Shown here piece by piece: positions 1 to 7,723 of a stretch of DNA of 13,897 nt. The first letter of the stretch is position 1; each line of letters begins with the position of its first letter. This stretch comes from Deltaproteobacteria bacterium (GTDB lineage Bacteria > Desulfobacterota > Desulfuromonadia > Geobacterales > DSM-12255), in assembly GCA_017861215.1 (NCBI GenBank), contig JAGFXN010000077.1, forward strand, positions 1 through 13,897. The letters run 5' to 3'. The position numbers were made by a program, and so were the translations under genes. Under the pieces are notes generated by a model that saw nothing but the letters and a program-made list of their open reading frames with translations, was not told where the DNA came from and searched no databases.

Positions 1-50
1 CAAAATCCGGCAAAAATAAACCGAAACACAAAAAAGTCAGGAGTCAATAA
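1..50 (+). CDS. C-terminal end of an upstream gene (partial)
   Basis: One frame is open from the left edge and ends at a TAA (48-50) whose last A is the first base of the next gene's ATG. This TAATG overlap is typical of translationally coupled operon genes. The visible tail is short and very lysine-rich (reading KSGKNKPKHKKVRSQ), so it cannot be assigned to a family. Another frame stops at 17-19, so the reading is not certain. The overlap is the only real support. Confidence 0.35.
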   Translation, partial: KSGKNKPKHKKVRSQ

Positions 51-412
51 TGCCAACTTTTATTGCGCTCATTCTGCTCGGTGGTCTGGCAGGTGTGACA
101 AGCGGACTGATTGGCATCGGCGGTGGAATCATTATCGTTCCTGCCCTGGTGCTGTTTTTTGGTTTTTCCCAGCAACTGGCGCAGGGGACCACGCTGGCAC
201 TGATGGTGCCACCACTAGGTGCATTGGCAGCATGGACCTATTACCGGCAGGGGTTTGTAGACATAAAAACAGCTGGGCTTATTTGCCTTGGTTTCCTGAT
301 TGGTAGTGTCTTGGGCGCCGATCTGGCGATTCGTCTTCCAACAGAAGTCCTGACCCGGACATTTGGGGCGGTTTTGGTGGCTATCGGACTGAAAATGCTG
401 CTCATGGGGTGA
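50..412 (+). CDS. Half-length TSUP (TauE/SafE) family membrane permease
   Basis: Small integral membrane protein of 120 residues. The N-terminal helix carries the glycine-rich signature SGLIGIGGGIIIVPAL (about 18-33) characteristic of the TSUP family (sulfite/sulfonate/organic-anion exporters, PF01925). Further hydrophobic stretches lie at about 45-65, 74-92 and 100-119, giving roughly four helices. Full TSUP proteins have about 250 residues and two such repeats; this is one repeat, so it would be expected to dimerise or pair with another half. The start is fixed by AGGAG at 39-43, seven bases upstream, and by the TAATG overlap with the preceding frame. The substrate cannot be deduced. It probably forms an operon with the coupled downstream membrane gene. 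Confidence 0.8.
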   Translation: MPTFIALILLGGLAGVTSGLIGIGGGIIIVPALVLFFGFSQQLAQGTTLALMVPPLGALAAWTYYRQGFVDIKTAGLICLGFLIGSVLGADLAIRLPTEVLTRTFGAVLVAIGLKMLLMG

Positions 413-415
413 TTT

Positions 416-793
416 GTGCTTAAAAACGAATTGGCAAACCAAAGGAAATTAGTATCGCGTACGCCCCAAGATGAACCGTCCAGTGAAACAATTGATATTG
501 ATATAACCATCCATATTTTCACAGTTTCAGCTACTTTGGTCGGAGTCTGTCTGACGGTTATCGGCATTTTCATCATGAGTCGTCGTCTTGCCCAGGTTAA
601 AAGCTTCGGTGAAGTGCTGCTGGCAATAGATGCTTTCTTGTTCCTTGGCGCTTGCTTTTTATCTTACGCTGCGCTGAAAAACCGGCGTAAAGGTCGCCGA
701 CATCGGCTGGAACGATTTGCCGAAGAGATATTTTTCGTAGCTCTTGCCTTTATGGTCTTCATTTGCGCTTTCATTATCTATGAGTTGGCCTGA
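416..793 (+). CDS. Three-helix membrane protein of unknown function
   Basis: Not recognised. The protein has 125 residues: a hydrophilic N-terminal stretch of about 32 residues, predicted helices at about 35-54, 66-86 and 104-123, and a strongly basic loop between helices 2 and 3 (KNRRKGRRHR, 88-97). By the positive-inside rule that loop is probably cytoplasmic. It starts at a GTG three bases after the stop of the TSUP gene. The purine-rich GGGGTGA at the end of that gene serves as ribosome site, so the two are probably translationally coupled. It could be a partner or stabiliser of the half-length permease, but that is only inferred from the coupling. Confidence 0.65.
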   Translation: MLKNELANQRKLVSRTPQDEPSSETIDIDITIHIFTVSATLVGVCLTVIGIFIMSRRLAQVKSFGEVLLAIDAFLFLGACFLSYAALKNRRKGRRHRLERFAEEIFFVALAFMVFICAFIIYELA

Positions 794-1223
794 TACGATT
801 TATACCCCGTATGATAAACACCGGTTGCGAAGCTTCTTGCCATCATGAGCGATTAGGCAAGTTAAGGCAGCCTGTGTATTCACTCTGAAGTAATACTTTC
901 CCCCACAAGACATACTCCACTCACCTTCGCAGAGAAACCCTCATGCCTTGCATTTTCATTGAATGCCCTTTCATGCAAATCATTGCCTGCCGTTCCCGAA
1001 CGGTAATTGTCCCGGCAGCTACCGGCAATATTTTTCAAGATTTTCCCTAAAACTTCATTTCCACGATATTATTGTCTTGAAGGAACTGCTGTCCCTTAGC
1101 GCCAGCACCTGATCCAGGCGACGTCATGTGCCGGGAGCAATGACCTCTTCGCCAGGCGCGCCTCGCTTGCCGGGGAGCCAAGCCACGTGCGAGCCGAACA
1201 GCACCGCAGGAAGGAGATGAATT
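794..1223. other. Intergenic region before ftsH, no gene seen
   Basis: No convincing coding sequence. It contains an inverted repeat CTTGCC/GGCAAG (836-841 with 856-861) with no T tract, a terminator-like structure described separately, and close to ftsH two overlapping stems (GCTTG/CAAGC at 1165-1183 and CTCGC/GCGAG at 1162-1193). The last stems lie in the probable ftsH leader just upstream of the ribosome site. No clear sigma-70 promoter could be picked. Confidence 0.5.
982..1035 (+). terminator. Possible terminator or structured element with T tract
   Basis: A perfect short hairpin CCGTT-CCCG-AACGG (990-1003) sits inside an outer inverted repeat ATTGCC (982-987) / GGCAAT (1024-1029). The outer arm is followed directly by ATTTTT (1030-1035). 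A competing pairing TGCCG/CGGCA (988-992 with 1013-1017) is possible. It lies about 190 bases after the last upstream gene, far for a simple terminator, and the outer loop is large, so the assignment is weak. Confidence 0.25.
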
Positions 1224-3158
1224 ATGGCTGGGGAAAAGAAAGACAATTTATACGGCATACCCGGTTTCTTCTGGAGGTACGCCGTGGCACTCGTCTTTGC
1301 CACGGTTTTTATCTCCGTATGGAATACGTATTTCAACGTCACCACACCGGTGCGCACTACGATCAATTACAGCCAATTTATAGAGCAACTGAGCGCAGGC
1401 AATATCAAATCAGTTTCCATAAAAAAAGAAGACGTGAGCGGGGAACTGGTGAAAGAAGTGAGCCTCCCTTTGCCGGGAATAGCAAAACCCGCCCCGGTGA
1501 AATACTTCCAGACCATCCTGCCTTCTTTCCAGGGTGAAGGCCTGCTGTCCCAACTGAAGGAAAAGAATGTAATCATCAGCATAGAATCTTCTGAAAAGAG
1601 TGCGTTGTGGCAAGTGTTGCTCGGCATACTGCCATGGGCACTGATCATCGGTTTCTGGATTTTCATGTTGAAAAAGAGTCAGCAGATTCAGGGTGGCGCG
1701 GGAGGTCTTTTTACCTTCGGAGCTAGCAAGGCAAAATTGTTTGATGTCCAGAAAGCAAGGGTGACCTTTAAAGACGTAGCCGGGATGGAAAGTGTGAAGC
1801 TGGAACTGAAAGAAACCATAGAGTTTCTGAAAGACCCCTCCCGCTTCGAAAAAATCGGGGCAAAAGTCCCGAAAGGAGTTCTCCTGGTCGGTCCTCCAGG
1901 AACAGGCAAGACTCTTTTTGCCCGGGCAACGGCAGGAGAGGCCGCAGTGCCTTTTTACAGCATCAGCGCTTCCGAGTTCATAGAGATGTTCGTGGGGGTC
2001 GGCGCCTCGCGCGTCAGGGATATGTTCAAAACGGCAAAAGCCAGCCAGCCGAGCATTATTTTCATCGATGAGATCGATGCGGTCGGGCGGACGCGAGGCA
2101 CCGGTCTGGGCGGCGGACATGATGAACGGGAGCAGACGCTGAACCAGCTGCTCAGCGAAATGGACGGATTCGATCCCCATGAAGAGGTGATCGTTATGGC
2201 AGCGACTAACCGGCCGGACGTTCTCGACCCGGCACTGTTGCGGCCGGGAAGGTTCGACCGGCATATCGTCATAGACAGGCCGGGGTGGAAGGAACGGCTG
2301 GCGATCCTTGAAATCCACGCCCGGGGCAAAAAACTGGCGGAAAATGTGAATTTTGAAACTCTGGCCAAGGGTACACCCGGCATGACCGGTGCAGACCTTG
2401 AGAATCTTGCGAACGAAGCCGCACTGGTCGCCTTGAGAAAGAACAAGGAGACGATAGACATGAGCGACTTTGCCGAAGCAGAAGACTGTATTCTGATGGG
2501 CGCGGTAAAAGAGATTACCATCAGCGACACGGAAAAACGGATCACCGCCTATCATGAGGCGGGACATGCCCTTGTCGCCTGGAGCTTGCCAGGAGCTGAT
2601 CCGATCTACAAGGTGAGCATTATCCCCCGCGGCATGGCGCTGGGGGTGACGCAACTCCTACCCGGGGAAGACCGGCATTATTATCCACGCACCTATCTCA
2701 TGAACAAATTGAGCATCTGCCTGGCCGGCAGGGTTGCGGAACAGATTGTCTTTGACGATATCAGCAGCGGTGCGCAGAATGACCTGAAAGAAGCTACTTC
2801 GCTGGCCGAGAAGATGGTGGCCCAGTGGGGGATGAGCGACAAGGTCGGACCGATTAACCTCGGTCGCGGCGAAGAGCACCCGTTTCTGGGCAGGGAACTG
2901 TCCCTGCCGAAGCGGTACAGTGAAAAGATGGCCTGGCTGATGGATCAGGAAATCCAGAAAATAATCGTTGCGGCAGAATCAAAGGCCACCGAGATAGTGG
3001 CAGGAAAAAGAGACATCCTTGAGGCGCTGGCAGAGGCGTTGCTGAAAGAAGAAATACTTGAAAAGGCCGATGTGGAGCGGATCATACATGGCGGGGCAGA
3101 ACTTCCTGACCGGCATCAAAACCGGGAGATAGATCCGTTATCAACCTGCAAGCGGTAG
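1224..3158 (+). CDS. ftsH: ATP-dependent zinc metalloprotease FtsH
   Basis: Membrane-anchored AAA+ protease that extracts and degrades misfolded membrane proteins and short-lived regulators; it acts as a hexamer with its active domains in the cytoplasm. The 644 residues are full length for the family. Order: short N-terminus, helix 1 (about 16-37), extracytoplasmic FtsH_ext region (about 40-125), helix 2 (about 128-149), AAA module with Walker A GPPGTGKT (223-230), pore motif FVG (256-258), Walker B IIFIDEID (278-285) and second region of homology NRPDVLDPALLRPGRFDR (329-346), then the M41 protease with HEAGH (444-448) and third zinc ligand D520 in the context GAQND. The start has an ideal AAGGAG (1211-1216). 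It stands alone: the tilS, folP and glmM genes that often flank ftsH are absent, so it may be a second copy in the genome (inference). Confidence 0.97.
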   Translation: MAGEKKDNLYGIPGFFWRYAVALVFATVFISVWNTYFNVTTPVRTTINYSQFIEQLSAGNIKSVSIKKEDVSGELVKEVSLPLPGIAKPAPVKYFQTILPSFQGEGLLSQLKEKNVIISIESSEKSALWQVLLGILPWALIIGFWIFMLKKSQQIQGGAGGLFTFGASKAKLFDVQKARVTFKDVAGMESVKLELKETIEFLKDPSRFEKIGAKVPKGVLLVGPPGTGKTLFARATAGEAAVPFYSISASEFIEMFVGVGASRVRDMFKTAKASQPSIIFIDEIDAVGRTRGTGLGGGHDEREQTLNQLLSEMDGFDPHEEVIVMAATNRPDVLDPALLRPGRFDRHIVIDRPGWKERLAILEIHARGKKLAENVNFETLAKGTPGMTGADLENLANEAALVALRKNKETIDMSDFAEAEDCILMGAVKEITISDTEKRITAYHEAGHALVAWSLPGADPIYKVSIIPRGMALGVTQLLPGEDRHYYPRTYLMNKLSICLAGRVAEQIVFDDISSGAQNDLKEATSLAEKMVAQWGMSDKVGPINLGRGEEHPFLGRELSLPKRYSEKMAWLMDQEIQKIIVAAESKATEIVAGKRDILEALAEALLKEEILEKADVERIIHGGAELPDRHQNREIDPLSTCKR

Positions 3159-3209
3159 TTGGACGCGGATATACGCGGCTTTATGCCGATTAAACAAAGA
3201 AATACGCCA

Positions 3210-3237
3210 TTACAACGGCTCGCCGGAATGGTATAAA
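3210..3237 (+). promoter_or_regulatory. Sigma-70-like promoter for the hybrid kinase
   Basis: TTACAA (3210-3215) is followed after 16 bases by TATAAA (3232-3237), which matches the -10 consensus at five of six positions; the -35 box is weak (three of six). Transcription would begin near 3245, leaving a leader of about 165 bases before the kinase start codon. Only sequence resemblance supports it. Confidence 0.35.
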
Positions 3238-3244
3238 AGCTTTT

Positions 3245-3410
3245 AGTGGTGGGTGGCGTCAGCTGTCATATGTTGTTTTTGCTTGGCTGAAGTGACAACT
3301 CCGACAAGAAAAACACCACCCAACACGCCACCGGAGTCGTGAAAGCCGGATTGACAAAAGCACCGGCAACAGTGATCAGAAAATAATCTTACTACGAGGA
3401 ACATCAAACC
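3245..3410 (+). promoter_or_regulatory. Structured 5' leader of the hybrid kinase (candidate)
   Basis: Several complementary segments occur here: GGTGGCGT (3252-3259) with ACGCCACC (3325-3332), TCAGC/GCTGA (3259-3263 with 3286-3290), ACTCCG (3298-3303) with CGGAGT (3332-3337), and GCCGG/CCGGC (3345-3349 with 3363-3367). The first and third helices cross, so they form a pseudoknot or alternative folds. The ribosome site GAGG (3396-3399) lies downstream of all of them. It does not match riboswitch classes I can recall, including the GEMM c-di-GMP riboswitch. Short complementary segments of this size can also occur by chance. Confidence 0.3.
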
Positions 3411-6326
3411 ATGATGCGATTTTCCATTCTGCTTGTGTCTCTGTTGCTGCTTCTGGTCTGCAGGACTCCATCCTTTGGAGAGCCTCACCCTGGACAATCC
3501 GTTCGCATAGGCGCCTTTAACCTTTATCCAGCCATCTTCAAGGCAGAAAACGGCACCATTCAAGGGTTCTACGTTGACTTTCTGGCGGAAATCGCCAAAA
3601 GGGAAGGCTGGCACATTGAATATGTTTACGGCAACTGGGCTGATGGCCTGGCCCGTATCAAGAGCGGCGAAGTCGATGCCCTCACCAGTGTTACCTGGAC
3701 GCAGGAGCGTACCGCCTATATGGACTACGGCACAGTACCGCTGCTTACCGTCTGGAGTGAACTCTATGTAGACGAAAAATCATCCATTGACAGCATCCGC
3801 CAGGTTGAGGGCAAGAAAATTGCCGTGATGAAGGGCGATACCAACGGCGCCAATTTCCGGAACCTCGTTGAAAAGTTTGTTATTAACTGTCAGATCGTTG
3901 AGTACGGAAACTTCGATGAGATTTTCAAGGCTATCTCCTCCCGCCAGGTTGACGGCGGCGTTGTCAGCAACATCTTTGGCGCGGCAACACAGCATAAATA
4001 CAGCGTAAAATCTTCCGGGGTCATCTTTAATCCATTCGATATATTCTTTGCAGTGGCCAAGGGTAAAAACCGCAAGATCATCGAAACCCTGGACAGATAT
4101 CTCTCGGATTGGCGTGCCAACGAAAACTCCCCCTATCATCTGGCTCGACAGCGCTGGTCTCACGGAGACTCCGCCGCTATCCATGTCATCCCGCGCTGGC
4201 TTACGAAAACACTGGCTGCTCTCGCAATAGCGTCCGGTGCGGCGGCAATCTTCATTATCCTGCTCCGCACCCAGGTGCGGCGCAAGACTGCGGAACTCAT
4301 CGCGCAGGCGGCCGAGCGCAAAAAGATTGAGGAAACACTTTTTTTCATAAACGAGAGCGGCTTGAAGTATCGGGAGGATGAGCTTCTGGCTGCCCTCACC
4401 GCCCATCTGGCATCATGCCTTGGCGTTGAGTGCGCCTTTGTCAGCCAGTTCCTCCCCGAAAAAAACAGATTGAGGACCCGTGGTCTTTACGCCATGGGTG
4501 CCAGAGCCCGGGATATTGAATATGATGTGAGCGGCACACCGTGCGCCAATGTCATTAACAAGGAACTCTGCTTCTATGCCAGCGATGTCGTCCGGCTGTT
4601 TCCGGAAGACAGGCTCCTGGTCGATATGGGTGCCGAAGGTTATGCCGGCAGCCCCTTATGGGACTCTCACGGCAACGGCATCGGCCTGGTAGGAATCATC
4701 AGCCAGCATCCCCTCCAGAACAGGGCGCTGCTGGAAACCATCCTGCAGATAGTAGGCACTCGTGCGGCCCAGGAACTTGAGGCAATCAGTTATCTGGAAA
4801 AACTGAAATTAAAAAACTTCATTATCGAGAATATCAAGGATGCTGCCTATCTGGTTTCTCCTGACGGGAAGTGTCGTGAAGTGAACGAGGCGGCATCGAT
4901 CATGCTCGGGTATACCCGGGAAGAGCTGCTATCAATGTCTGTTTCCGAATTGACGCCAAACTTTCCTGCGGAAGATTGGCCCGCTCATTGGGAAGAACTG
5001 AAGCAAAAAGGGAATCTCCAATTCGAGGGAGCTCACCGCACAAAAGACGGTCGTGATATTCCGGTGGAAATTAAAGCGAATTACTGCAAGTACGGCGATC
5101 TGGAATTCAATTGCGGCATTGTCCGTGACATTTCGGAACGGAAAAAAGCGGAAAGAGAAATGCAGACTCTTATGGTTCAGCTGAACCAGTCACAGAAAAT
5201 GGAATCCGTAGGCCGCCTGGCTGGTGGCATTGCCCATGACTTCAACAACCTGTTGACCCCCATCCTCGGCTACTCCGAAATGTTGAAGAGCGCCATCCCT
5301 GCCGATAGCCCTGACAGGAAAAAAGTCGAGAGCATCATCAAGGCAGCAGACAAGGCGAGGATACTGACCCAGCAGCTTTTGAGCTTCGGCCGCAAACAGA
5401 TTCTTGAAATGAAAACCGTCGACATCAATGAGGTGGTAACTTCCTTCCAGTCAATCCTGCTCAGGACCATCCGCGAGAATATCGTCATCAAGCTTCACCT
5501 GACGACGGAAATTTGCGGGATCAGGGCAGACAGAAACCAGCTTGAGCAGATCATAATGAATCTGGTTGTCAACGCCCAGGACTCGATCAAGGACAACGGC
5601 ATCATCACCATTGAAACCGCACCGGTTACCCTTGATGAAGAATACGTCCGCCAGCATGTCGACGTTACGCCGGGCAACTATCTGCTGCTGGCGGTTACCG
5701 ACAGCGGCTGCGGCATGGATGAGGAAACGCTCTCTCATCTTTTTGAGCCATTCTTTACCACAAAAGCGGTTGGCGAAGGGACCGGACTGGGGTTGGCAAC
5801 AGTCTACGGCCTGGTGAAACAGCATAATGGTCACATCTGGGTATGCAGCGAGGTGGGCAGAGGTACTGCTTTCAAAATGTATTTCCCGATAGTTGCCGGA
5901 AAACCGGCTGTTGACGCAGTGAAGGCATCAGAACAAACAGCAATAGACGCGGCCGGTTGCACCGTCATGCTGGTTGAAGACGACGAAATGGTCAGGACGC
6001 TGGTGTCCGAGCTGTTGCTCGATCATGGATTCACGGTACTTGTGGAAGAAAATCCGCAACAGGCCCTGAAGATTAGTGAAGGTCAGCAGATAGACCTGCT
6101 GGTGACGGATGTTGTCATGCCCGACATGAACGGCCCGGAACTCCACCAACGGCTGTTAAAAAGCCACCCCGGCATGAAGGTGCTGTATATGTCAGGCTAC
6201 ACCAACAATGCCATTGTCCATCACGGAGTTCTTGACGCCGGCATAAACTTCATCCAGAAGCCCTTTGCAATCAATGACCTGGCCAAGAAGATTGATGATG
6301 TTTTGAACGGACCGTTAAACCGATAA
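3411..6326 (+). CDS. Hybrid sensor histidine kinase (SBP-GAF-PAS-HisKA-HATPase-REC)
   Basis: Membrane-bound two-component sensor of 971 residues. Order: signal sequence (1-23), periplasmic type 3 solute-binding domain (about 28-250, amino-acid-binding-protein-like, with the typical GFYVDFLAEIAKREGW region at 52-67), transmembrane helix (about 263-285), GAF-like domain (about 315-460), PAS domain (about 467-578), HisKA with phospho-acceptor H609 in GGIAHDFNN, ATPase domain with N-box (717-724), G1 DSGCGM (764-769), FEPFFTTK (778-785) and G2 GEGTGLGL (788-795), and a C-terminal receiver with acidic pocket EDD (856-858), D900, S928 and K950. All key residues are present. It probably binds a small solute such as an amino acid and autophosphorylates, then signals through the receiver to an Hpt protein or regulator encoded elsewhere; neither is in the window. 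The first of two tandem ATGs fits GAGG better. Confidence 0.95.
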   Translation: MMRFSILLVSLLLLLVCRTPSFGEPHPGQSVRIGAFNLYPAIFKAENGTIQGFYVDFLAEIAKREGWHIEYVYGNWADGLARIKSGEVDALTSVTWTQERTAYMDYGTVPLLTVWSELYVDEKSSIDSIRQVEGKKIAVMKGDTNGANFRNLVEKFVINCQIVEYGNFDEIFKAISSRQVDGGVVSNIFGAATQHKYSVKSSGVIFNPFDIFFAVAKGKNRKIIETLDRYLSDWRANENSPYHLARQRWSHGDSAAIHVIPRWLTKTLAALAIASGAAAIFIILLRTQVRRKTAELIAQAAERKKIEETLFFINESGLKYREDELLAALTAHLASCLGVECAFVSQFLPEKNRLRTRGLYAMGARARDIEYDVSGTPCANVINKELCFYASDVVRLFPEDRLLVDMGAEGYAGSPLWDSHGNGIGLVGIISQHPLQNRALLETILQIVGTRAAQELEAISYLEKLKLKNFIIENIKDAAYLVSPDGKCREVNEAASIMLGYTREELLSMSVSELTPNFPAEDWPAHWEELKQKGNLQFEGAHRTKDGRDIPVEIKANYCKYGDLEFNCGIVRDISERKKAEREMQTLMVQLNQSQKMESVGRLAGGIAHDFNNLLTPILGYSEMLKSAIPADSPDRKKVESIIKAADKARILTQQLLSFGRKQILEMKTVDINEVVTSFQSILLRTIRENIVIKLHLTTEICGIRADRNQLEQIIMNLVVNAQDSIKDNGIITIETAPVTLDEEYVRQHVDVTPGNYLLLAVTDSGCGMDEETLSHLFEPFFTTKAVGEGTGLGLATVYGLVKQHNGHIWVCSEVGRGTAFKMYFPIVAGKPAVDAVKASEQTAIDAAGCTVMLVEDDEMVRTLVSELLLDHGFTVLVEENPQQALKISEGQQIDLLVTDVVMPDMNGPELHQRLLKSHPGMKVLYMSGYTNNAIVHHGVLDAGINFIQKPFAINDLAKKIDDVLNGPLNR

Positions 6327-6356
6327 GCAGCCAATCGGTGAGCGTGGGCAGTGCCC
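6319..6356. terminator. Tandem hairpins between convergent genes
   Basis: ACCGAT (6319-6324) pairs with ATCGGT (6334-6339), and GGGC (6346-6349) pairs with GCCC (6353-6356) across a three-base loop. They fill the 43-base gap between the kinase stop and the mog-mobB stop and could slow transcription from both sides. Neither has a clear T tract, so a classical Rho-independent terminator is not shown. Confidence 0.3.
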
Positions 6357-6369
6357 TGCACAGAACGTA

Positions 6370-7377
6370 TTATTGCGCCAGAAACTTTGCCACGATAAAG
6401 CCGGCTATGCCTGCGGCGTCGTTGAGGTCAAAGAGCGGCACATCCGCTTCCAGTCCGGCGTCGCTGGCAATGGCGATAAGGGTCGGATCATGGTTTTCGC
6501 CACGACAGATAAGGGTGGCGCTCCGTTCGCTGCGATGCACCTCGATCTTGGGAAGGTCACCCTGCTTGAACCCTTCGGTGAGCACGATATCAACATCGCC
6601 AAAATAGGTGGCGATAAGCTCGCGCAGCGGTGGCGAATCGCCATGCCTCTTTATCAGGGCAAGCTTCTCCGGTGAAGAGATCAGCATCGTGTCGGCCCCG
6701 GCTGCGCTCAACCGGTAGCTGTCCTTGCCGGGATGGTCGATATCGAAGCGGTGGGCATCGTGCTTGATGACCCCGACCCGCCAGCCACGCCCCTTCAGTT
6801 CGGCTATCACCTTTTCCAGCAGGGTGGTTTTGCCGGTTCCCGATTTGGCCACAAAAGACACCGCCTGCAGCGGCTTCAGCGTTGCGGCATCCGGCTGGCC
6901 GCACTCCTCCGGGTCCCCCTGGAGCTTGGCCACGGCATGGGAAACCGCCGGCCAGACCGCCTCCAGATTCTCTACCGCCCCCTTCGGACTCCCCGGCAGG
7001 TTGATGATGAGCGTTTGCCCGCGGATACCGGCAATGGCCCGGGAGATCATGGCATGCGGGGTCTTCTGCAGGCTCGCGGCCCGCATCACTTCCCCGAATC
7101 CGGGGATGAGCCGGTCGAGGACCGGCAGGGTTGCATCCGGCGTCACGTCCCGGGGGGAAACACCGGTACCGCCACAGGTGAGGATCAGGTCGAAAGCGCT
7201 GCTGTCGGCCCACTCCCGCAAGCGGGCAGTTATCAGCCCGGCCTCGTCAGCTATCACCTCGCAGCGGCTGGTAGTTACCCCGCGCCGGTCAAGCCAGCTC
7301 TCCAGTGCCGGACCGCTGGCATCGGCCCGTTCGCCGCGTGCCCCCCGGTCGCTCAATATCAATAGCGCTGCCCTCAT
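6370..7377 (-). CDS. mobB: Molybdenum cofactor biosynthesis fusion: Mog/MoaB-type + MobB
   Basis: Fusion of 335 residues. The N-terminal half (about 1-155) is a Mog/MoaB/MoeA-family domain, which in MogA adenylylates molybdopterin before metal insertion; it shows TCGGTGVSPRDVTPDAT (67-83) and LPGSPKGAVENL (127-138). The C-terminal half (about 168-335) is MobB, the GTP-binding accessory protein for guanine-dinucleotide cofactor formation, with Walker A AKSGTGKT (177-184), the region VIKHDAHRFDID and PGKDSYRLSAAGA (203-228), and TEGFKQGDLPKIEVHR (267-282). The frame is open 34 codons further upstream, but the start chosen has a perfect AAGGAG six bases before the ATG and is where Mog homology begins. 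The ATG overlaps the stop codon of the degraded moaC in an ATGA. It would act in the cytoplasm and serve molybdoenzymes such as nitrate or formate enzymes encoded elsewhere. Confidence 0.93.
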   Translation of the reverse strand: MRAALLILSDRGARGERADASGPALESWLDRRGVTTSRCEVIADEAGLITARLREWADSSAFDLILTCGGTGVSPRDVTPDATLPVLDRLIPGFGEVMRAASLQKTPHAMISRAIAGIRGQTLIINLPGSPKGAVENLEAVWPAVSHAVAKLQGDPEECGQPDAATLKPLQAVSFVAKSGTGKTTLLEKVIAELKGRGWRVGVIKHDAHRFDIDHPGKDSYRLSAAGADTMLISSPEKLALIKRHGDSPPLRELIATYFGDVDIVLTEGFKQGDLPKIEVHRSERSATLICRGENHDPTLIAIASDAGLEADVPLFDLNDAAGIAGFIVAKFLAQ

Positions 7378-7600
7378 GATTGCTCCTTCCGCCGGTATGT
7401 GCCGCTCTTGCCGCCCTCCGTGAAGAGGAGAGTACCGTCGCCGCTGGCAATGCTCTTGTCGGTCCTTTGCACCTGTCATACCGGTGAGGGCGGCCAGCGA
7501 CTGCCGCGTGATGAATGGCCTGGGGTGGAAAGCAGGGGCAATGGGGTGATAGTGGCGGCCTACGCCCGGAAACCGCCCATGCGAAGCGCCTCAGATAGGT
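7374..7600 (-). pseudogene. moaC: Decayed moaC (cyclic pyranopterin monophosphate synthase) relic
   Basis: MoaC makes cyclic pyranopterin monophosphate, an early molybdenum-cofactor step. Read in shifting frames on the minus strand, the spacer upstream of mog-mobB matches MoaC. Bases 7460-7374 encode DKSIASGDGTLL then FTEGGKSGTYRR and a TGA, fitting the MoaC C-terminal GGKSG signature. In the next frame, 7480-7463, is YDRCKG; in a third, 7497-7483, is LAALT. Together these follow the family order AALT-x-YD-x-CK-x-x-D/Q-K, with about one base lost at each junction. Farther upstream, 7519-7499 gives AIHHAAV, where MoaC has its LCHPL region and the strand after it. About 35 codons between HHAAV and AALT are missing. 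The upstream limit is approximate. The stop overlaps the mog ATG, so the original order was moaC-mog-mobB. Comparison is with E. coli MoaC from memory. Confidence 0.7.
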
Positions 7601-7723
7601 CACTGGTACAGATGTAGCACTGAAGGGTGATTCTTTCTGTTGACTGCATACCAAACTGGTCTGCCTGGCATCCCCGATGTCAATCCTGCACATGCGTGCC
7701 GCCACAGAAAAAAGACGGAGCCG

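Noticed and set aside
811..888. Small frame of 25 codons with Cys and His residues
   Set aside because: No ribosome site precedes the ATG and no family resemblance was seen; likely chance.
1076..1099. Heat-shock (sigma-32)-like promoter upstream of ftsH (CTTGAA followed by CCCTTAG)
   Set aside because: The spacing of about 11 bases is too short and the -10 part matches poorly.
1284..1303. Sigma-54-like TGGCAC...TTTGCC
   Set aside because: The GG-to-GC spacing is one base too long and it lies inside the ftsH coding sequence.
1410..2654. Long minus-strand frame of 414 codons inside ftsH
   Set aside because: It lies antisense to a full-length conserved ftsH, has no recognisable domain, and its composition mirrors the ftsH codons.
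6725..7423. Plus-strand frames of 210-232 codons across mog-mobB
   Set aside because: They are antisense to a well-supported fusion protein and show no family motifs.
7378..7479. N-terminal extension of 34 residues on the Mog-MobB protein
   Set aside because: The extension lies in the moaC relic, lacks a ribosome site and precedes the normal Mog start, which has a strong AAGGAG.
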